Assembly (NCBI GenBank): GCA_040757655.1
Contig: JBFLWV010000035.1
Location: 1 to 22,792 of the forward strand
Direction: 5' to 3'
Length of the DNA: 22,792 nt
Source of the DNA: 2-02-FULL-49-11 sp040757655
GTDB lineage: Bacteria > Patescibacteriota > Patescibacteriia > 2-02-FULL-49-11
Every line of letters begins with the position of its first letter. The first letter of the stretch is position 1. Below are positions 1 to 7,984 of the stretch, in pieces. The notes under the pieces are model-generated. The model ran no database searches, had not been told where the DNA came from, and worked only from the letters and a program-made list of their open reading frames with translations. The position numbers and the translations under genes were made by a program.

Positions 1-238
1 TCTGGGGATAGTCTCAATTTACAAAGAACCGTAATTTGACTCGTTCTTGAACTCCGACGTTACGTCGGAGCTGGTTTTGTGCTGCCGGCCGGTGTTTTGT
101 TTGGTTATGCATTTCGTAACTCAAGGTTCATTATATCACGTCCTATTGTCAAGATCGTGAGGAAAAGTCCTCAATGTGAGAAGACTTTTGCGACAGGAAC
201 TAATTAGAATGTAGATCATATCCAATTGAATGAATATA
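1..238. other. Non-coding left edge with hairpin
   Basis: I see no convincing gene here. Positions 52-59 (CTCCGACG) and 63-70 (CGTCGGAG) form a perfect 8-bp hairpin with loop TTA, followed on the plus strand by CTGGTTTT, which is only a weak terminator tail. A second small hairpin is TGAGGA at 158-163 with TCCTCA at 168-173. On the minus strand TGATATAAT (130-138) resembles an extended -10 box that could drive a gene leaving the window to the left, but no -35 hexamer sits at normal spacing: a TTGACA lies only 11 bases from it. Confidence 0.4.
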
Positions 239-489
239 TTACCTCATCGACCAGAACGGTACACAGGTATATCTAGCACAGGGCATATAATCACATATTA
301 CCCCAGGTGGACATGCAGGAGGGGAAGAACAATTATGAGCTACTTTTTTGCACCAGATACTATTGTTTGAGCATCCTTCTCCTAGCCAAGTACAGTAAGT
401 CTTTATTTTATTAAACCAAAAATATATGACAATTAAAAAAATGTCAATAACACTATGGTAATCAAAATTGTTATTTTCTTCTTAGACAT
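239..489 (-). CDS. Cys-rich small membrane/secreted peptide, split by apparent -1 frameshift
   Basis: An ATG at 489 opens MSKKKITILITIVLLTFF and then stops at 435-433, immediately after a run of seven A on the plus strand (435-441; T7 in the mRNA). Re-reading one base (as if the run were T8) continues directly with LIVIYFWFNKIK and about 53 more residues to a TAA at 241-239. The join yields a single hydrophobic segment of about 20 residues following a Lys-rich N terminus, as expected of a signal anchor, so both halves very probably belong to one protein of about 83 residues. The downstream part has eight Cys in about 45 residues (TYC, EGC, IWC, HNC, PAC, VIC, MPC, YTC), which suggests a disulfide-stabilised extracytoplasmic domain. 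The downstream frame alone has no ATG, GTG or TTG before the Cys region. It lies 56 bases after the ATPase gene on the same strand and may be cotranscribed. I do not recognise a family. It could be a sequencing deletion, a true pseudogene, or a gene rescued by slippage. Confidence 0.5.
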
Positions 490-545
490 AAACTTTTCTA
501 AATTTCCAAATATTCATCGAGAATAATATAGTAATGACACTAAAT

Positions 546-1841
546 TTACTTGCTAAAATTATTAAAAAAATTCTTGATTTGCACGGTGCCGCTGGTGGTT
601 TTTATTTTATCTTCGTATTCCAGGGTAACCAATTCTGATTCTCTTAATTCAAACTTTTTCATGGCTTCCTCTAGCCCGGCAATCTCTCTTTTTTTGTTCT
701 CGTCCGTCAAATCCCAGCAGACATTGATGAGTCGCTTTATGGCACGGCCCTCGCGGACCACAAAATCGGTTTCATGTTTATCCTGCCAATAAAAAACTTC
801 GGCGCCACTGCGTCTTAACGCGAGAAAAACAGCGTTCTCAAAAACTCGACCGATGTTTTCCGAAAATTTAAAACTAATGGCATTATAAATACCAGTATCA
901 ATACTATAAAATTTCTTTGGCCTTTTCTGCTGCTGCATCAATGAATAAGAAAAATAATTTGTCGGTACCATGAGCAAGACCTCTTCCAAATATGATAAAA
1001 ATTTATTGGCGGTTGGTTGAGTAATCCCTTGTTTTTGTTCAGCCAAATAGCCAGACATGGGCAAAGCATTTTGCGTCATGGTCAATAGACAAAACTCTTT
1101 CAATTGGCGCATATTGCGCACTTCGTAGCGGCTGGCAATGTCTTTCTCAATGATCGCCGAATAATATTCTTTTAACAGTTGCCTTTTTGCCTCCTCACTT
1201 TCAGTCAGTGTTATTTGCGGGAACCCGCCAAACTCCAGATATGCGCGAAAAAGGTGGCGAAGTTCTGGCGAACCCATATTCTCAAGACGTAATAACTCGT
1301 CCTTCTCTTTAAAGTTTAAAAATTCCTGAAAACTCAAAGGATAGATAAAATTAGAATAAGTTCTGCCGGTGAGCGCTCGGCCATATTCTTTTGATAAAAG
1401 ATGCGACGAAGAATCAGTGATATAAAATTTAACCTCATCGCCGCGATCATAAATGCCGCGCACAAATTTTTCCCACTGCGGCACCAAATGCACTTCATCA
1501 AGCGCAACAAAAATCTTACCCTGAGGAGATAACCGTTCTAAATACGCGTCATACACCTGCAATAAAAATTTCAAATTTAAATCTGGCGCAAGAGCTGGTT
1601 CTTCAAAATTGATGTACAAAATATTTTTTGGCGAACCACCTTCTCGTATAATTTCTTTGAGCATCTGTAGGAGCACAGTTGATTTTCCCGAACGCCTGAC
1701 ACCGGTAATCACAGACACTTCTTTCTGGTCTTTTTGCTGCAGTAATTTTTCCACATATTTTGGCCGCGCCAAACCGGTCTTTGGCTCTCTGTACCAGAAA
1801 TTCCATTGATTTAATATGTCTATAATTTCCTGATTAGTCAT
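546..1841 (-). CDS. DUF4143-type AAA ATPase
   Basis: A 431-residue ATP-binding protein of the AAA plus DUF4143 architecture, a family common in bacteria and archaea whose cellular role is poorly defined. Walker A is GVRRSGKST at about residues 47-55, Walker B is FVALDEV at about 111-117, a sensor-like ITDSSS at 141-146, and ALTGR at 156-160 is typical of the family. The C-terminal half carries the DUF4143 region, including the FYWQDKHETDFVV stretch that resembles a restriction-endonuclease-like fold in this family. The length is normal (about 400-450). The start at 1841 is the ATG following a strong TTGACA promoter; no Shine-Dalgarno is seen. The promoter is embedded in palindromes (1848-1894), so the gene is probably repressed, perhaps by its own product through the winged-helix part known in these proteins, but that is inference. 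The gene is AT-rich compared with the core genes further right, which fits an acquired segment. Confidence 0.9.
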   Translation of the reverse strand: MTNQEIIDILNQWNFWYREPKTGLARPKYVEKLLQQKDQKEVSVITGVRRSGKSTVLLQMLKEIIREGGSPKNILYINFEEPALAPDLNLKFLLQVYDAYLERLSPQGKIFVALDEVHLVPQWEKFVRGIYDRGDEVKFYITDSSSHLLSKEYGRALTGRTYSNFIYPLSFQEFLNFKEKDELLRLENMGSPELRHLFRAYLEFGGFPQITLTESEEAKRQLLKEYYSAIIEKDIASRYEVRNMRQLKEFCLLTMTQNALPMSGYLAEQKQGITQPTANKFLSYLEEVLLMVPTNYFSYSLMQQQKRPKKFYSIDTGIYNAISFKFSENIGRVFENAVFLALRRSGAEVFYWQDKHETDFVVREGRAIKRLINVCWDLTDENKKREIAGLEEAMKKFELRESELVTLEYEDKIKTTSGTVQIKNFFNNFSK

Positions 1842-1847
1842 AAAATC

Positions 1848-1894
1848 ATATTTTAGTATTTATTACTTAAATACTAAAATATATTTTAGTATTT
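1848..1894. promoter_or_regulatory. Palindromic operator array over ATPase promoter
   Basis: Three copies of the half-site ATTTTAGTATTT occur in alternating orientation. The arms 1848-1862 and 1868-1882 are a perfect 15-bp inverted repeat with a 5-base spacer; 1869-1880 and 1883-1894 are a perfect 12-bp inverted repeat with a 2-base centre. The middle copy is shared and covers the -10 box. This is a typical layout for a dimeric repressor with two overlapping sites. Confidence 0.7.
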
Positions 1895-1899
1895 GTCAA
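1871..1899 (-). promoter_or_regulatory. Promoter of the DUF4143 ATPase gene
   Basis: Reading the minus strand, TTGACA (1899-1894) is followed after exactly 17 bases by TAGTAT (1876-1871), close to sigma-70 consensus. Transcription would start near 1864, giving a leader of about 22 bases. The -10 box lies inside the middle operator half-site, so bound protein would block polymerase. Confidence 0.65.
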
Positions 1900-1953
1900 A
1901 TACGACTAGCAATAGCAAATTATACCAAAAATATCAACATCATACAGCGGAAA

Positions 1954-2109
1954 TTATAAACATGCCTTAAAGCGACTGGCATTTTTTACTGCATCCCATT
2001 TTTGCATCTTTTCCCTAAGGACTGGAGAAATATCTGCCTTGAATCCTTTATATATGGCACGAACTACAACTATTGAGATTAGCTTATATTGATTATTAAT
2101 TATGAAGAC
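1954..2109 (-). pseudogene. Possible gene remnant
   Basis: A 51-codon open stretch ending at TAA 1956-1954 reads like protein (for example AIYKGFKADISPVLREKMQ) but has no ATG, GTG or TTG near its beginning, and its frame is closed on the upstream side just after the 279-residue frame ends at 2121. It may be the degraded C terminus of a lost gene in this AT-rich segment, or chance. I do not recognise a family. Confidence 0.2.
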
Positions 2110-2120
2110 TTAACCGATAA

Positions 2121-2960
2121 CTATGGTTCATAAATGGAGTCATATTCATAATCTTCTTGATAATTATAATCATAATAAGAATGATGGCGTTTAAACTTTA
2201 TCTCTTTCCCAAATATTTTCTTCGCTAAATTAAAAATAGCATTAACTGTCAGTTGCGTCTCTGGCTCAAAATCTTCCAAATTCTGAGACACCATCTGTTG
2301 TGCCTTACGTACTCTATACTTCCACTCCTTCCATACATTGCCAATTAAAATTTCCTTCATTGGCAAAAGTTTATCACGCTTATAATCTTTTTGCGCTATC
2401 TCCCGATTAAATGGGATATCAAAGGGTGGTAAAAATTGCTGAAGAATAATTCTATAATTCATTTCAATTGCTTCTTTCATTGCATCTCCGCTCTTCGCAG
2501 CAATGAAATCGTGTGCTGCTAACCTAGCAGTGATATCTTTTGCCCAGGCAACAATGGATTGTAGATCGTTTTTTAGAATTACTAATCCTTCTTTATATGC
2601 GGTTACCTGTCGGTTAAAATAATCTTGCAATTGTAGGTAATACTTATATTCATCCTTATTTTTCGGCCAGTGTTCAATCCCCTGTGGGCAAAAATAGTTA
2701 ATAATTTCTAACAAATTTGCACTTGATGAATCAAACATCGAAGTGGCATCGTCTTTTTCAGAAGTTGCTTCATAGGTCTGAATATCATAATAGCCCCTCG
2801 TTGACCATACATCTATAATCTTTTTTGTCTCAATGGCGAGTTCCCCTGATATCCTTTTAAAATCCTCTGGCGTGTTCCACCCCCTTTTTTCTGCTAAGCG
2901 TTGACTCTTTTGAGTCCAGTATTCAGTCTCTCTCCTGGTCTTTTCATCTCTCAACCACAC
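2121..2960 (-). CDS. C-terminal part of split transglutaminase-like protein
   Basis: A 279-residue frame whose only plausible own start is GTG at 2960, two bases after the stop of the preceding frame. It is rich in charged and aromatic residues, without membrane segments, and I do not recognise a domain. Removing the frame break at the A7 run (2969-2975, mRNA sense) by re-reading one base joins the upstream ATPKK directly to SLEVWLRDEK, so this is more likely the C-terminal portion of one long protein than a separate gene. If separate, it would be translationally coupled to its upstream neighbour. It ends with a Tyr/Asp/Glu-rich tail (residues about 262-279). AT-rich codon use resembles the two upstream pieces. 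Confidence 0.55.
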   Translation of the reverse strand: MWLRDEKTRRETEYWTQKSQRLAEKRGWNTPEDFKRISGELAIETKKIIDVWSTRGYYDIQTYEATSEKDDATSMFDSSSANLLEIINYFCPQGIEHWPKNKDEYKYYLQLQDYFNRQVTAYKEGLVILKNDLQSIVAWAKDITARLAAHDFIAAKSGDAMKEAIEMNYRIILQQFLPPFDIPFNREIAQKDYKRDKLLPMKEILIGNVWKEWKYRVRKAQQMVSQNLEDFEPETQLTVNAIFNLAKKIFGKEIKFKRHHSYYDYNYQEDYEYDSIYEP

Positions 2961-2962
2961 TT

Positions 2963-4183
2963 CTAGACTTTTTTTGGAGTTGCGTCCAAAAAAGATAATG
3001 TATCATTCTCTGCCATAAATACCTTGGCATGGCCTTCACGTCGAGATAAACCATGAACAACACCTGCGGAAAAACCTAGATTTCTCAAAATAGCAGCGAG
3101 CGTGAAGTTAATATCATCGCAATGGCCTATTTTGGAAAATAAGATCTGTTCCACCCTTTTTGTCCTTCCTGTTCTAAGCTGAAAATAACGTGCGCGAACA
3201 GAGGAATCATAGATATATTTCTCTCTAAAAAGTCTCGCTACTTCTTCTCCATATTTTATCCCTGGTGCTTTTTCTTTACGCAACCTCTGTATAGTTTCCA
3301 TAATTTCGGAAGTAATGCAGAACGAACCTACACTCCCCTGAAAAATATCTCGTGAGGTCTTTTTGATTTTTTGTGGTTCAACTCTTGTATACTTCAATTT
3401 AATTTCTGCTCCCTCCCTAGGTGGCGGCTTCAAAGATACGGGATGGACGGTGACATTATTAAAAAAATTACTATCCGCTAAATAAGATATTGGAACCTTC
3501 ATTTTCCAATTTGCTAATTGTATGATAGGCAAATTAAGCGAATGTTTACGAGGTATATAAGGAGTCTGCCACACTACTTCCTCAACGTCTCCACTTATCT
3601 CACCGATTTTAAAAAATCCCTGCTGTAATAATTTATCTGATACTCCGACCCGCCCCTTTTCAATATCAATCTGATCATAATATTGAATCGCGTAAAAATC
3701 ACCCCATATAGGAAACTCTGATCCTGATTCCTCTGAATATTCTTTATAATCAGGAGCATGCGCTGATACCAACTTATGCCTTGGAGTTGACTCATTCCCC
3801 CATATCCACTTTTCAGCTCCTTTTCCATACGATATCTTTTTCATCACTGTTTCTACCTTCTTCAACCAATTCATCATCATTGATATGGCAACAGTGAAAC
3901 CAGAGGTCCTTTGATCTTCGGGTATAAAATCTTTCAATTCTTCTAAACTACTTACCTCTGTATCAACCTGTAATAAGCCATCAATATTTTCTTGTATATG
4001 TGGTTCAATGGTTGCTTCCGAAAATACCGTCTGTGCAGTAATACTTTTTTCTCGTTGCAACGATCCAATATATGGGAGCACTTTCTTCTTTAATAAAGCA
4101 TTGATAGCTACTATAGTTAAATCTTTTGAAACCTTTTCATTGCTCACATCTTTATAGAGATGGAAAAAGTTTTCTATTACCAT
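2963..4183 (-). CDS. Transglutaminase-like (Cys-His-Asp) protein, middle part
   Basis: A 406-residue frame. The last 55 residues hold a transglutaminase-like papain-fold core: Cys355 in KIGHCDDINF, His385 in REGHAKVFM and Asp400 in FLDATP, with 30 and 15 residues between them, as in bacterial transglutaminase-like peptidases or amidases. The core is cut off right after the Asp, where homologues normally continue. The preceding 350 residues are not recognised; no signal peptide is evident. The ATG at 4183 overlaps the upstream stop (TAATG), but in-frame codons continue upstream without a stop back to an A8 run (4216-4223, mRNA sense), reading TDNLISLQEGL before the ATG. The gene is therefore probably the middle of a single protein of about 777 codons from 4452 to 2121, broken twice at A runs. 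Its substrate is unknown; peptide or protein crosslink cleavage would be a family-level guess. Confidence 0.7.
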   Translation of the reverse strand: MVIENFFHLYKDVSNEKVSKDLTIVAINALLKKKVLPYIGSLQREKSITAQTVFSEATIEPHIQENIDGLLQVDTEVSSLEELKDFIPEDQRTSGFTVAISMMMNWLKKVETVMKKISYGKGAEKWIWGNESTPRHKLVSAHAPDYKEYSEESGSEFPIWGDFYAIQYYDQIDIEKGRVGVSDKLLQQGFFKIGEISGDVEEVVWQTPYIPRKHSLNLPIIQLANWKMKVPISYLADSNFFNNVTVHPVSLKPPPREGAEIKLKYTRVEPQKIKKTSRDIFQGSVGSFCITSEIMETIQRLRKEKAPGIKYGEEVARLFREKYIYDSSVRARYFQLRTGRTKRVEQILFSKIGHCDDINFTLAAILRNLGFSAGVVHGLSRREGHAKVFMAENDTLSFLDATPKKV

Positions 4184-4452
4184 TAAACCTTCTTGTAAGG
4201 AGATAAGATTGTCTGTTTTTTTTGAACCCCAACAGGAAACATGGAATAATTAATAACTTTCTCAATATCAATGCCTCCAGTTAATATATCTTTATGCCTC
4301 TGATCAACTTCAGGATCTAATAAAAACGCTCGTATATGGTGCTGTACTGAATTACATAATTGATTTAATTTCTCAACTTCAAAATGATCTTCCTTTTCTA
4401 CTAAAGTTCCTTCTCGTTCTCTTTCTGGAATAAAACTACTTTCTCCTTCCAT
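4183..4452 (-). CDS. N-terminal part of split transglutaminase-like protein
   Basis: An 89-residue, highly charged frame starting MEGESSFIPE at ATG 4452 and ending at TAA 4185-4183, overlapping the next start. After QKK encoded by an A8 run (4216-4223, mRNA sense) a one-base re-read would enter the next frame and continue as TDNLIS into the 406-residue piece. I infer that it is the N-terminal segment of the transglutaminase-like protein rather than an independent gene. No domain is recognised. A 9-bp hairpin (4472-4499) sits just upstream of the start. Confidence 0.5.
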   Translation of the reverse strand: MEGESSFIPEREREGTLVEKEDHFEVEKLNQLCNSVQHHIRAFLLDPEVDQRHKDILTGGIDIEKVINYSMFPVGVQKKQTILSPYKKV

Positions 4453-4471
4453 AAACGTACAAATATCCTCA

Positions 4472-4499
4472 TCGGCTCAATTCCCTCCATTTGAGCCGA
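4472..4499. terminator. Hairpin between cation pump and transglutaminase gene
   Basis: TCGGCTCAA (4472-4480) pairs perfectly with TTGAGCCGA (4491-4499) around a 10-base loop. It is located after the stop of the minus-strand pump gene and 20 bases before the next minus-strand start. It lacks a U-tract (the tail is TGAGGATATT), so it may be a weak or factor-assisted terminator, or a leader hairpin of the downstream gene. Confidence 0.4.
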
Positions 4500-4560
4500 C
4501 CAAATACAATACCGTCACTCCTACTTTGTATCACGCGCTCATTGATCTCACCCTCCCTCA

Positions 4561-7299
4561 TTAGGTTCTTTTCTGCCCACTATATGGGTGGAATATATGT
4601 TTCATCCACTCAATCATGCCGATAAATGCGCACGAGACAAAAGCAATGAGGAGCCAGTCGTGCGGCTGTAAGGGGATCGTGCCAAAGAGGTGCTGGAGCG
4701 CAGGGAGGTAGATCACGGCAATCTGTAATACGAATCCTGTGGCGGTAGCAAGGATCAGCATGGGATTCCGCATGACTGGGATGTGCCAGATCGGATCCTG
4801 GAGGGAACGGAGTGAAAACACGTAGACCGTCGCGGTAACTGATAGCGTAGTGAATGCAACGGTACGCGCGAGTTCCAGAGAATGGAACATACTCCAATAG
4901 AAACTGAAAAGGAGAAGCGTCAAAAAAGCAGAACAGGTACTGATCGCCCCAATGAGCCAACGATGCTCGTGCATGAGAATTGATTCACCTCTGACCCTCG
5001 GCTTTTCCCGCATAAGAGCACGATGCGCTGGCTCCTGGGTTAAGGCGAGGGCAGGAAACGTGTCCGTGACAATATTGACCCATAAAATTTGCGCAGGGAG
5101 ATAAGGAAGTGGCCATCCCATCAGAAGCGCAAAGGTGATTGCAATGGTTTCCGTAAAACTGTTTGAAAGCATATAAAGCGCTACCGTGCGGATATTATGA
5201 TAAATAAGCCTGCCCTCACGAACCGCGCTCGCGATGGTACGGATATGATTATCAAGAAGCACAAGATCTGAGGATTCCTTTGCCACGTCCGTGCCGCTTC
5301 CCAGTGCCACTCCGATATCAGCCGCTTTCAATGCAGGGGCGTCGTTCACGCCGTCCCCCGTCATAGCCACCACCGCGCCTTTCGCTTTCCATGCTGCAAT
5401 TATCCGGAGCTTATCTTCAGGGGTTGCTCGTGAAAATACCGCAATGGTATCTATCTTCTCTGCAAGCGCACTCACCGAGAGCTCTTTGAGCTCGCTTCCA
5501 TCCATCACCCGCCTTGTTCCCTTCAGAAGCCCAAGCGTGCGCCCGATGGAGGTAGCGGTCAAACGATGGTCGCCGGTAATCATAACCGTGCGGATGCCTG
5601 CTCTCTCTGCCTGTACAATGGTCTCTCCCGCGCCCTCTCGCAGTGGATCTTGAATACCGATAAAGCCAAGAAACATCAGGTCATGGAGAGGGCTCATCAT
5701 TTTCTTAAACTCCCGCTCCGTTCCGTGGATATCCCTTTTTGTGACGCACAGCACCCTCAATCCTTGCCCGCTCATATGTTCCACCTTTTCATTGAGCGCC
5801 TCTCTGCCTTCATGGCTTAAAGGTGCCCTCCGACCAGAGTTGTCCTTGACATACTCTACAAATGGGAAAAGCACTTCTGGCGCCCCTTTTACAAAAAGCA
5901 CACGTTTTGCGCTTCCCTCTGCGCCGGGGAGTCGGTGCAGCGTGCACATGTATTTATCCTTTGAATTAAATGGTCGCTCCGCAGTCCGAGGATACAGGTT
6001 TCGTAAAGCAGTCACATCGATGCCCTCATCGAGGGCGACGCGCATGAGCGCCCTGTCTGTGGTATTTCCAGTAACCACAGGTCCTGGAGAAGACCCGCCC
6101 ATGTCAGATGGTGCTGCATCATTGCACAGCACGAGAGCGGCGACGAGCTCCCCTAATCCATTCTTCGCGTCACGCAACACGTGCTCGCGTGAAAGGGTGA
6201 AAGAGTGAAGGTTAGTCTCTACCCGCACCACCTGCATCTCTCCCACGGTGAGCGTGCCTGTTTTATCAGTACAAATGACCGATGTGGCGCCGAGCGTCTC
6301 TGCGGCATGGAGTTTCTTCATCAAACCTTTCTGTGTCAAGATTCTCTGCATACCGATCGCGAGTACGACGGTCACTGCGATGGTAAGTCCCTCAGGGATA
6401 GCCGAAACCGCGACCGCGATCGAAGTGGCAAACATATTGGCAATCCCCTCTCCCTTGAAAATACCAAATCCGAAAATCAACGCGACCACAACCATAATGG
6501 CTAACGCCAACTCACGTCCAAAACGGTTTAATTGCTTCTGAAGCGGCGTTTGTTCTTCTGGTGTTCGCGCAAGGAGCAGGGCAATGTGCCCCACCTGCGT
6601 GTGCGCACCCGTGGCCACCACGACGCCGCTGCCCCTACCTGCCGTCACCACGGTGCCAAGCCACAGCATGTTAAGTTGTTCGGCGAGGACACGGGGGCTA
6701 GGGAGGGTACGAACATCTTTCTTCACCGGGTGTGCTTCACCGGTGAGCATGCTCTCGTTGGCCTCCAGTGCATGCTCTGATAAGAGGCGCAAATCTGCAG
6801 GCACGCGGTCACCTGCTTGTACGGAAACTATATCGCCAGGCACGAGCTCCTCCTGCGGAATCTCCACCAGTGCCCCATCGCGCAGAACCCGCGCTTTGGT
6901 GATCACAACCTTCTGGAGCGCCGCAAGCGCATGTTGCGCACGTCGTTCCTGGAACGCGCCCACACACACATTGATGAGCACTGCCCCCAGAATAACCTGG
7001 GCGTCGACCACGTCACCCAGCAGGAGACTTATCACCGAAGCAGCAAGGAGGATAACCACTAATACGTTTGCGAATTGGCGCAACAATATTACAAACAATG
7101 AATTGCGTGCTCCATCATGTTGAGGCAACTGATTCAAACCCCAGCGCCCGCGGCGCTCAAGCGCTTCTCTCTCGCTGAGTCCCTGTGATGTGGTGCGCAA
7201 CTCCTTAAGTATCTCTCGGCCGGAACGCAACGAAAATAAATTTCCAAAAGGATGCCCCCCAGACGATGCTACATTCTTTTTTTGCTTTGAAGTACTCAT
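4561..7299 (-). CDS. P-type cation-transporting ATPase (P2A-like)
   Basis: A 912-residue ion pump of the P2 (calcium-type) family, using ATP to move a cation across the cytoplasmic membrane. Domains in order: cation-ATPase N-terminal domain (about 25-75), M1-M2 (about 68-115), actuator with TGEA (186-189), M3-M4 with AIPEGLT (301-307), phosphorylation motif CTDKTGTLT with Asp345, KGAPE (471-475) in the nucleotide domain, TGDH (575-578), GDGVNDAP (648-655), then M5-M10. M6 has NIVTD (742-746), matching the Ca-binding Asn-x-x-Thr-Asp of SERCA; M5 reads YMLSNSFTE, keeping the Glu but with Ser where SERCA and Na/K pumps have Asn. Calcium is the best guess; the ion is not certain. The start at ATG 7299 has a good AGGAAGGA just before it, rare in this window. 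The next gene downstream is unrelated, so it is likely a single-gene unit, divergent from 7430-7888. Confidence 0.93.
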   Translation of the reverse strand: MSTSKQKKNVASSGGHPFGNLFSLRSGREILKELRTTSQGLSEREALERRGRWGLNQLPQHDGARNSLFVILLRQFANVLVVILLAASVISLLLGDVVDAQVILGAVLINVCVGAFQERRAQHALAALQKVVITKARVLRDGALVEIPQEELVPGDIVSVQAGDRVPADLRLLSEHALEANESMLTGEAHPVKKDVRTLPSPRVLAEQLNMLWLGTVVTAGRGSGVVVATGAHTQVGHIALLLARTPEEQTPLQKQLNRFGRELALAIMVVVALIFGFGIFKGEGIANMFATSIAVAVSAIPEGLTIAVTVVLAIGMQRILTQKGLMKKLHAAETLGATSVICTDKTGTLTVGEMQVVRVETNLHSFTLSREHVLRDAKNGLGELVAALVLCNDAAPSDMGGSSPGPVVTGNTTDRALMRVALDEGIDVTALRNLYPRTAERPFNSKDKYMCTLHRLPGAEGSAKRVLFVKGAPEVLFPFVEYVKDNSGRRAPLSHEGREALNEKVEHMSGQGLRVLCVTKRDIHGTEREFKKMMSPLHDLMFLGFIGIQDPLREGAGETIVQAERAGIRTVMITGDHRLTATSIGRTLGLLKGTRRVMDGSELKELSVSALAEKIDTIAVFSRATPEDKLRIIAAWKAKGAVVAMTGDGVNDAPALKAADIGVALGSGTDVAKESSDLVLLDNHIRTIASAVREGRLIYHNIRTVALYMLSNSFTETIAITFALLMGWPLPYLPAQILWVNIVTDTFPALALTQEPAHRALMREKPRVRGESILMHEHRWLIGAISTCSAFLTLLLFSFYWSMFHSLELARTVAFTTLSVTATVYVFSLRSLQDPIWHIPVMRNPMLILATATGFVLQIAVIYLPALQHLFGTIPLQPHDWLLIAFVSCAFIGMIEWMKHIFHPYSGQKRT

Positions 7300-7373
7300 G
7301 TCCTTCCTATTGTACGATGAATGGGGATATCTGGCAAAAACAACCCATTATTCCTTTCTCCCCTGTTATTCGG

Positions 7374-7379
7374 TATAAT
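7374..7379 (+). promoter_or_regulatory. -10 box for the 7430 gene
   Basis: A perfect TATAAT lies 50 bases before the ATG at 7430 in the divergent gap. The region 17 bases upstream (TTCCTT) is a poor -35, so the site may depend on an activator or be weak. Confidence 0.4.
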
Positions 7380-7429
7380 ACTATATATCCACCCAAACCA
7401 TCCTTATTAGTCAATAACTAAAAACCCCT

Positions 7430-7888
7430 ATGCCCCCCACCCCCGCCCAACCAGAAACGAAGAAAGGCACGGTGCGCCCTTGGATTGCGCTCTTTTTAGT
7501 GCTTATCATCGCTCTCATCGCATGGGCGTATATCGCTCAAAAAGCAAAACCAAACATCCAGGAAGAAAGCATTTCCACGGTAAACCAACCGCCCCTCGCA
7601 CCCACCCTCACCCTTCCCAAAGAGCCGCCCACGCTCAAAGGGACCATAACCTTCATTCAGAACAATAATCTCACCGTCATGGTGCTCAAAGAGAAAAACC
7701 CCACGCTTACGACTGACAAAGCGCTCATTGTTGCAGTAAACGCGAATACCAAAATTGGGGATAAGGGGGGATACGTTCTCTCCCTCGCTACCCTTAAAGC
7801 GGGAGATGTCATCTCAGTCTGGAGCTCCTCTCCTCTCACAGACGAGAGCGCGGTGATGCCGGCGGATACTATTGCTCTGAACCCTTAA
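7430..7888 (+). CDS. Membrane-anchored small protein, DUF5666-like
   Basis: A 152-residue protein with one N-terminal membrane segment (about residues 20-36, WIALFLVLIIALIAWAY) preceded by Lys/Arg, then a Pro-rich linker (about 50-66) and a C-terminal beta-rich domain beginning LKGTITFIQNNNLTV, with NTKIG and AGDVISVWS. That pattern (a short barrel stating a modification and exposure of a constant) is like DUF5666/OB-like extracytoplasmic domains; the match is by eye and not certain. The protein would sit outside the cytoplasmic membrane. It is divergently oriented to the cation pump and followed by a strong hairpin (7907-7933), so it is monocistronic. No Shine-Dalgarno precedes the ATG. Function unknown. 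Confidence 0.75.
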   Translation: MPPTPAQPETKKGTVRPWIALFLVLIIALIAWAYIAQKAKPNIQEESISTVNQPPLAPTLTLPKEPPTLKGTITFIQNNNLTVMVLKEKNPTLTTDKALIVAVNANTKIGDKGGYVLSLATLKAGDVISVWSSSPLTDESAVMPADTIALNP

Positions 7889-7906
7889 ATGCTTATCCCT
7901 CGCGCA

Positions 7907-7933
7907 AACCCCCCTTCTCAAAGAAGGGGGGTT
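7907..7933 (+). terminator. Strong terminator hairpin
   Basis: AACCCCCCTTCT (7907-7918) pairs with AGAAGGGGGGTT (7922-7933) over 12 bp with loop CAA, 18 bases after the stop of the 7430-7888 gene. The tail ATTGGTTT is a weak U-tract. It also separates that gene from the convergent DUF4340 gene and may work in both directions. Confidence 0.7.
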
Positions 7934-7984
7934 ATTGGTTTCCCCGACGCGTTCCTAGAGGTACACAGCATAGGGGATGGATAG

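Noticed and set aside
124..147. Minus-strand promoter TTGACA with TATAAT
   Set aside because: The two hexamers are only 11 bases apart, too close for sigma-70; only the -10 remains plausible.
4610..7123. Many long frames opposite and overlapping the cation pump
   Set aside because: They are shadows of a GC-rich coding gene whose motifs are complete on the minus strand.
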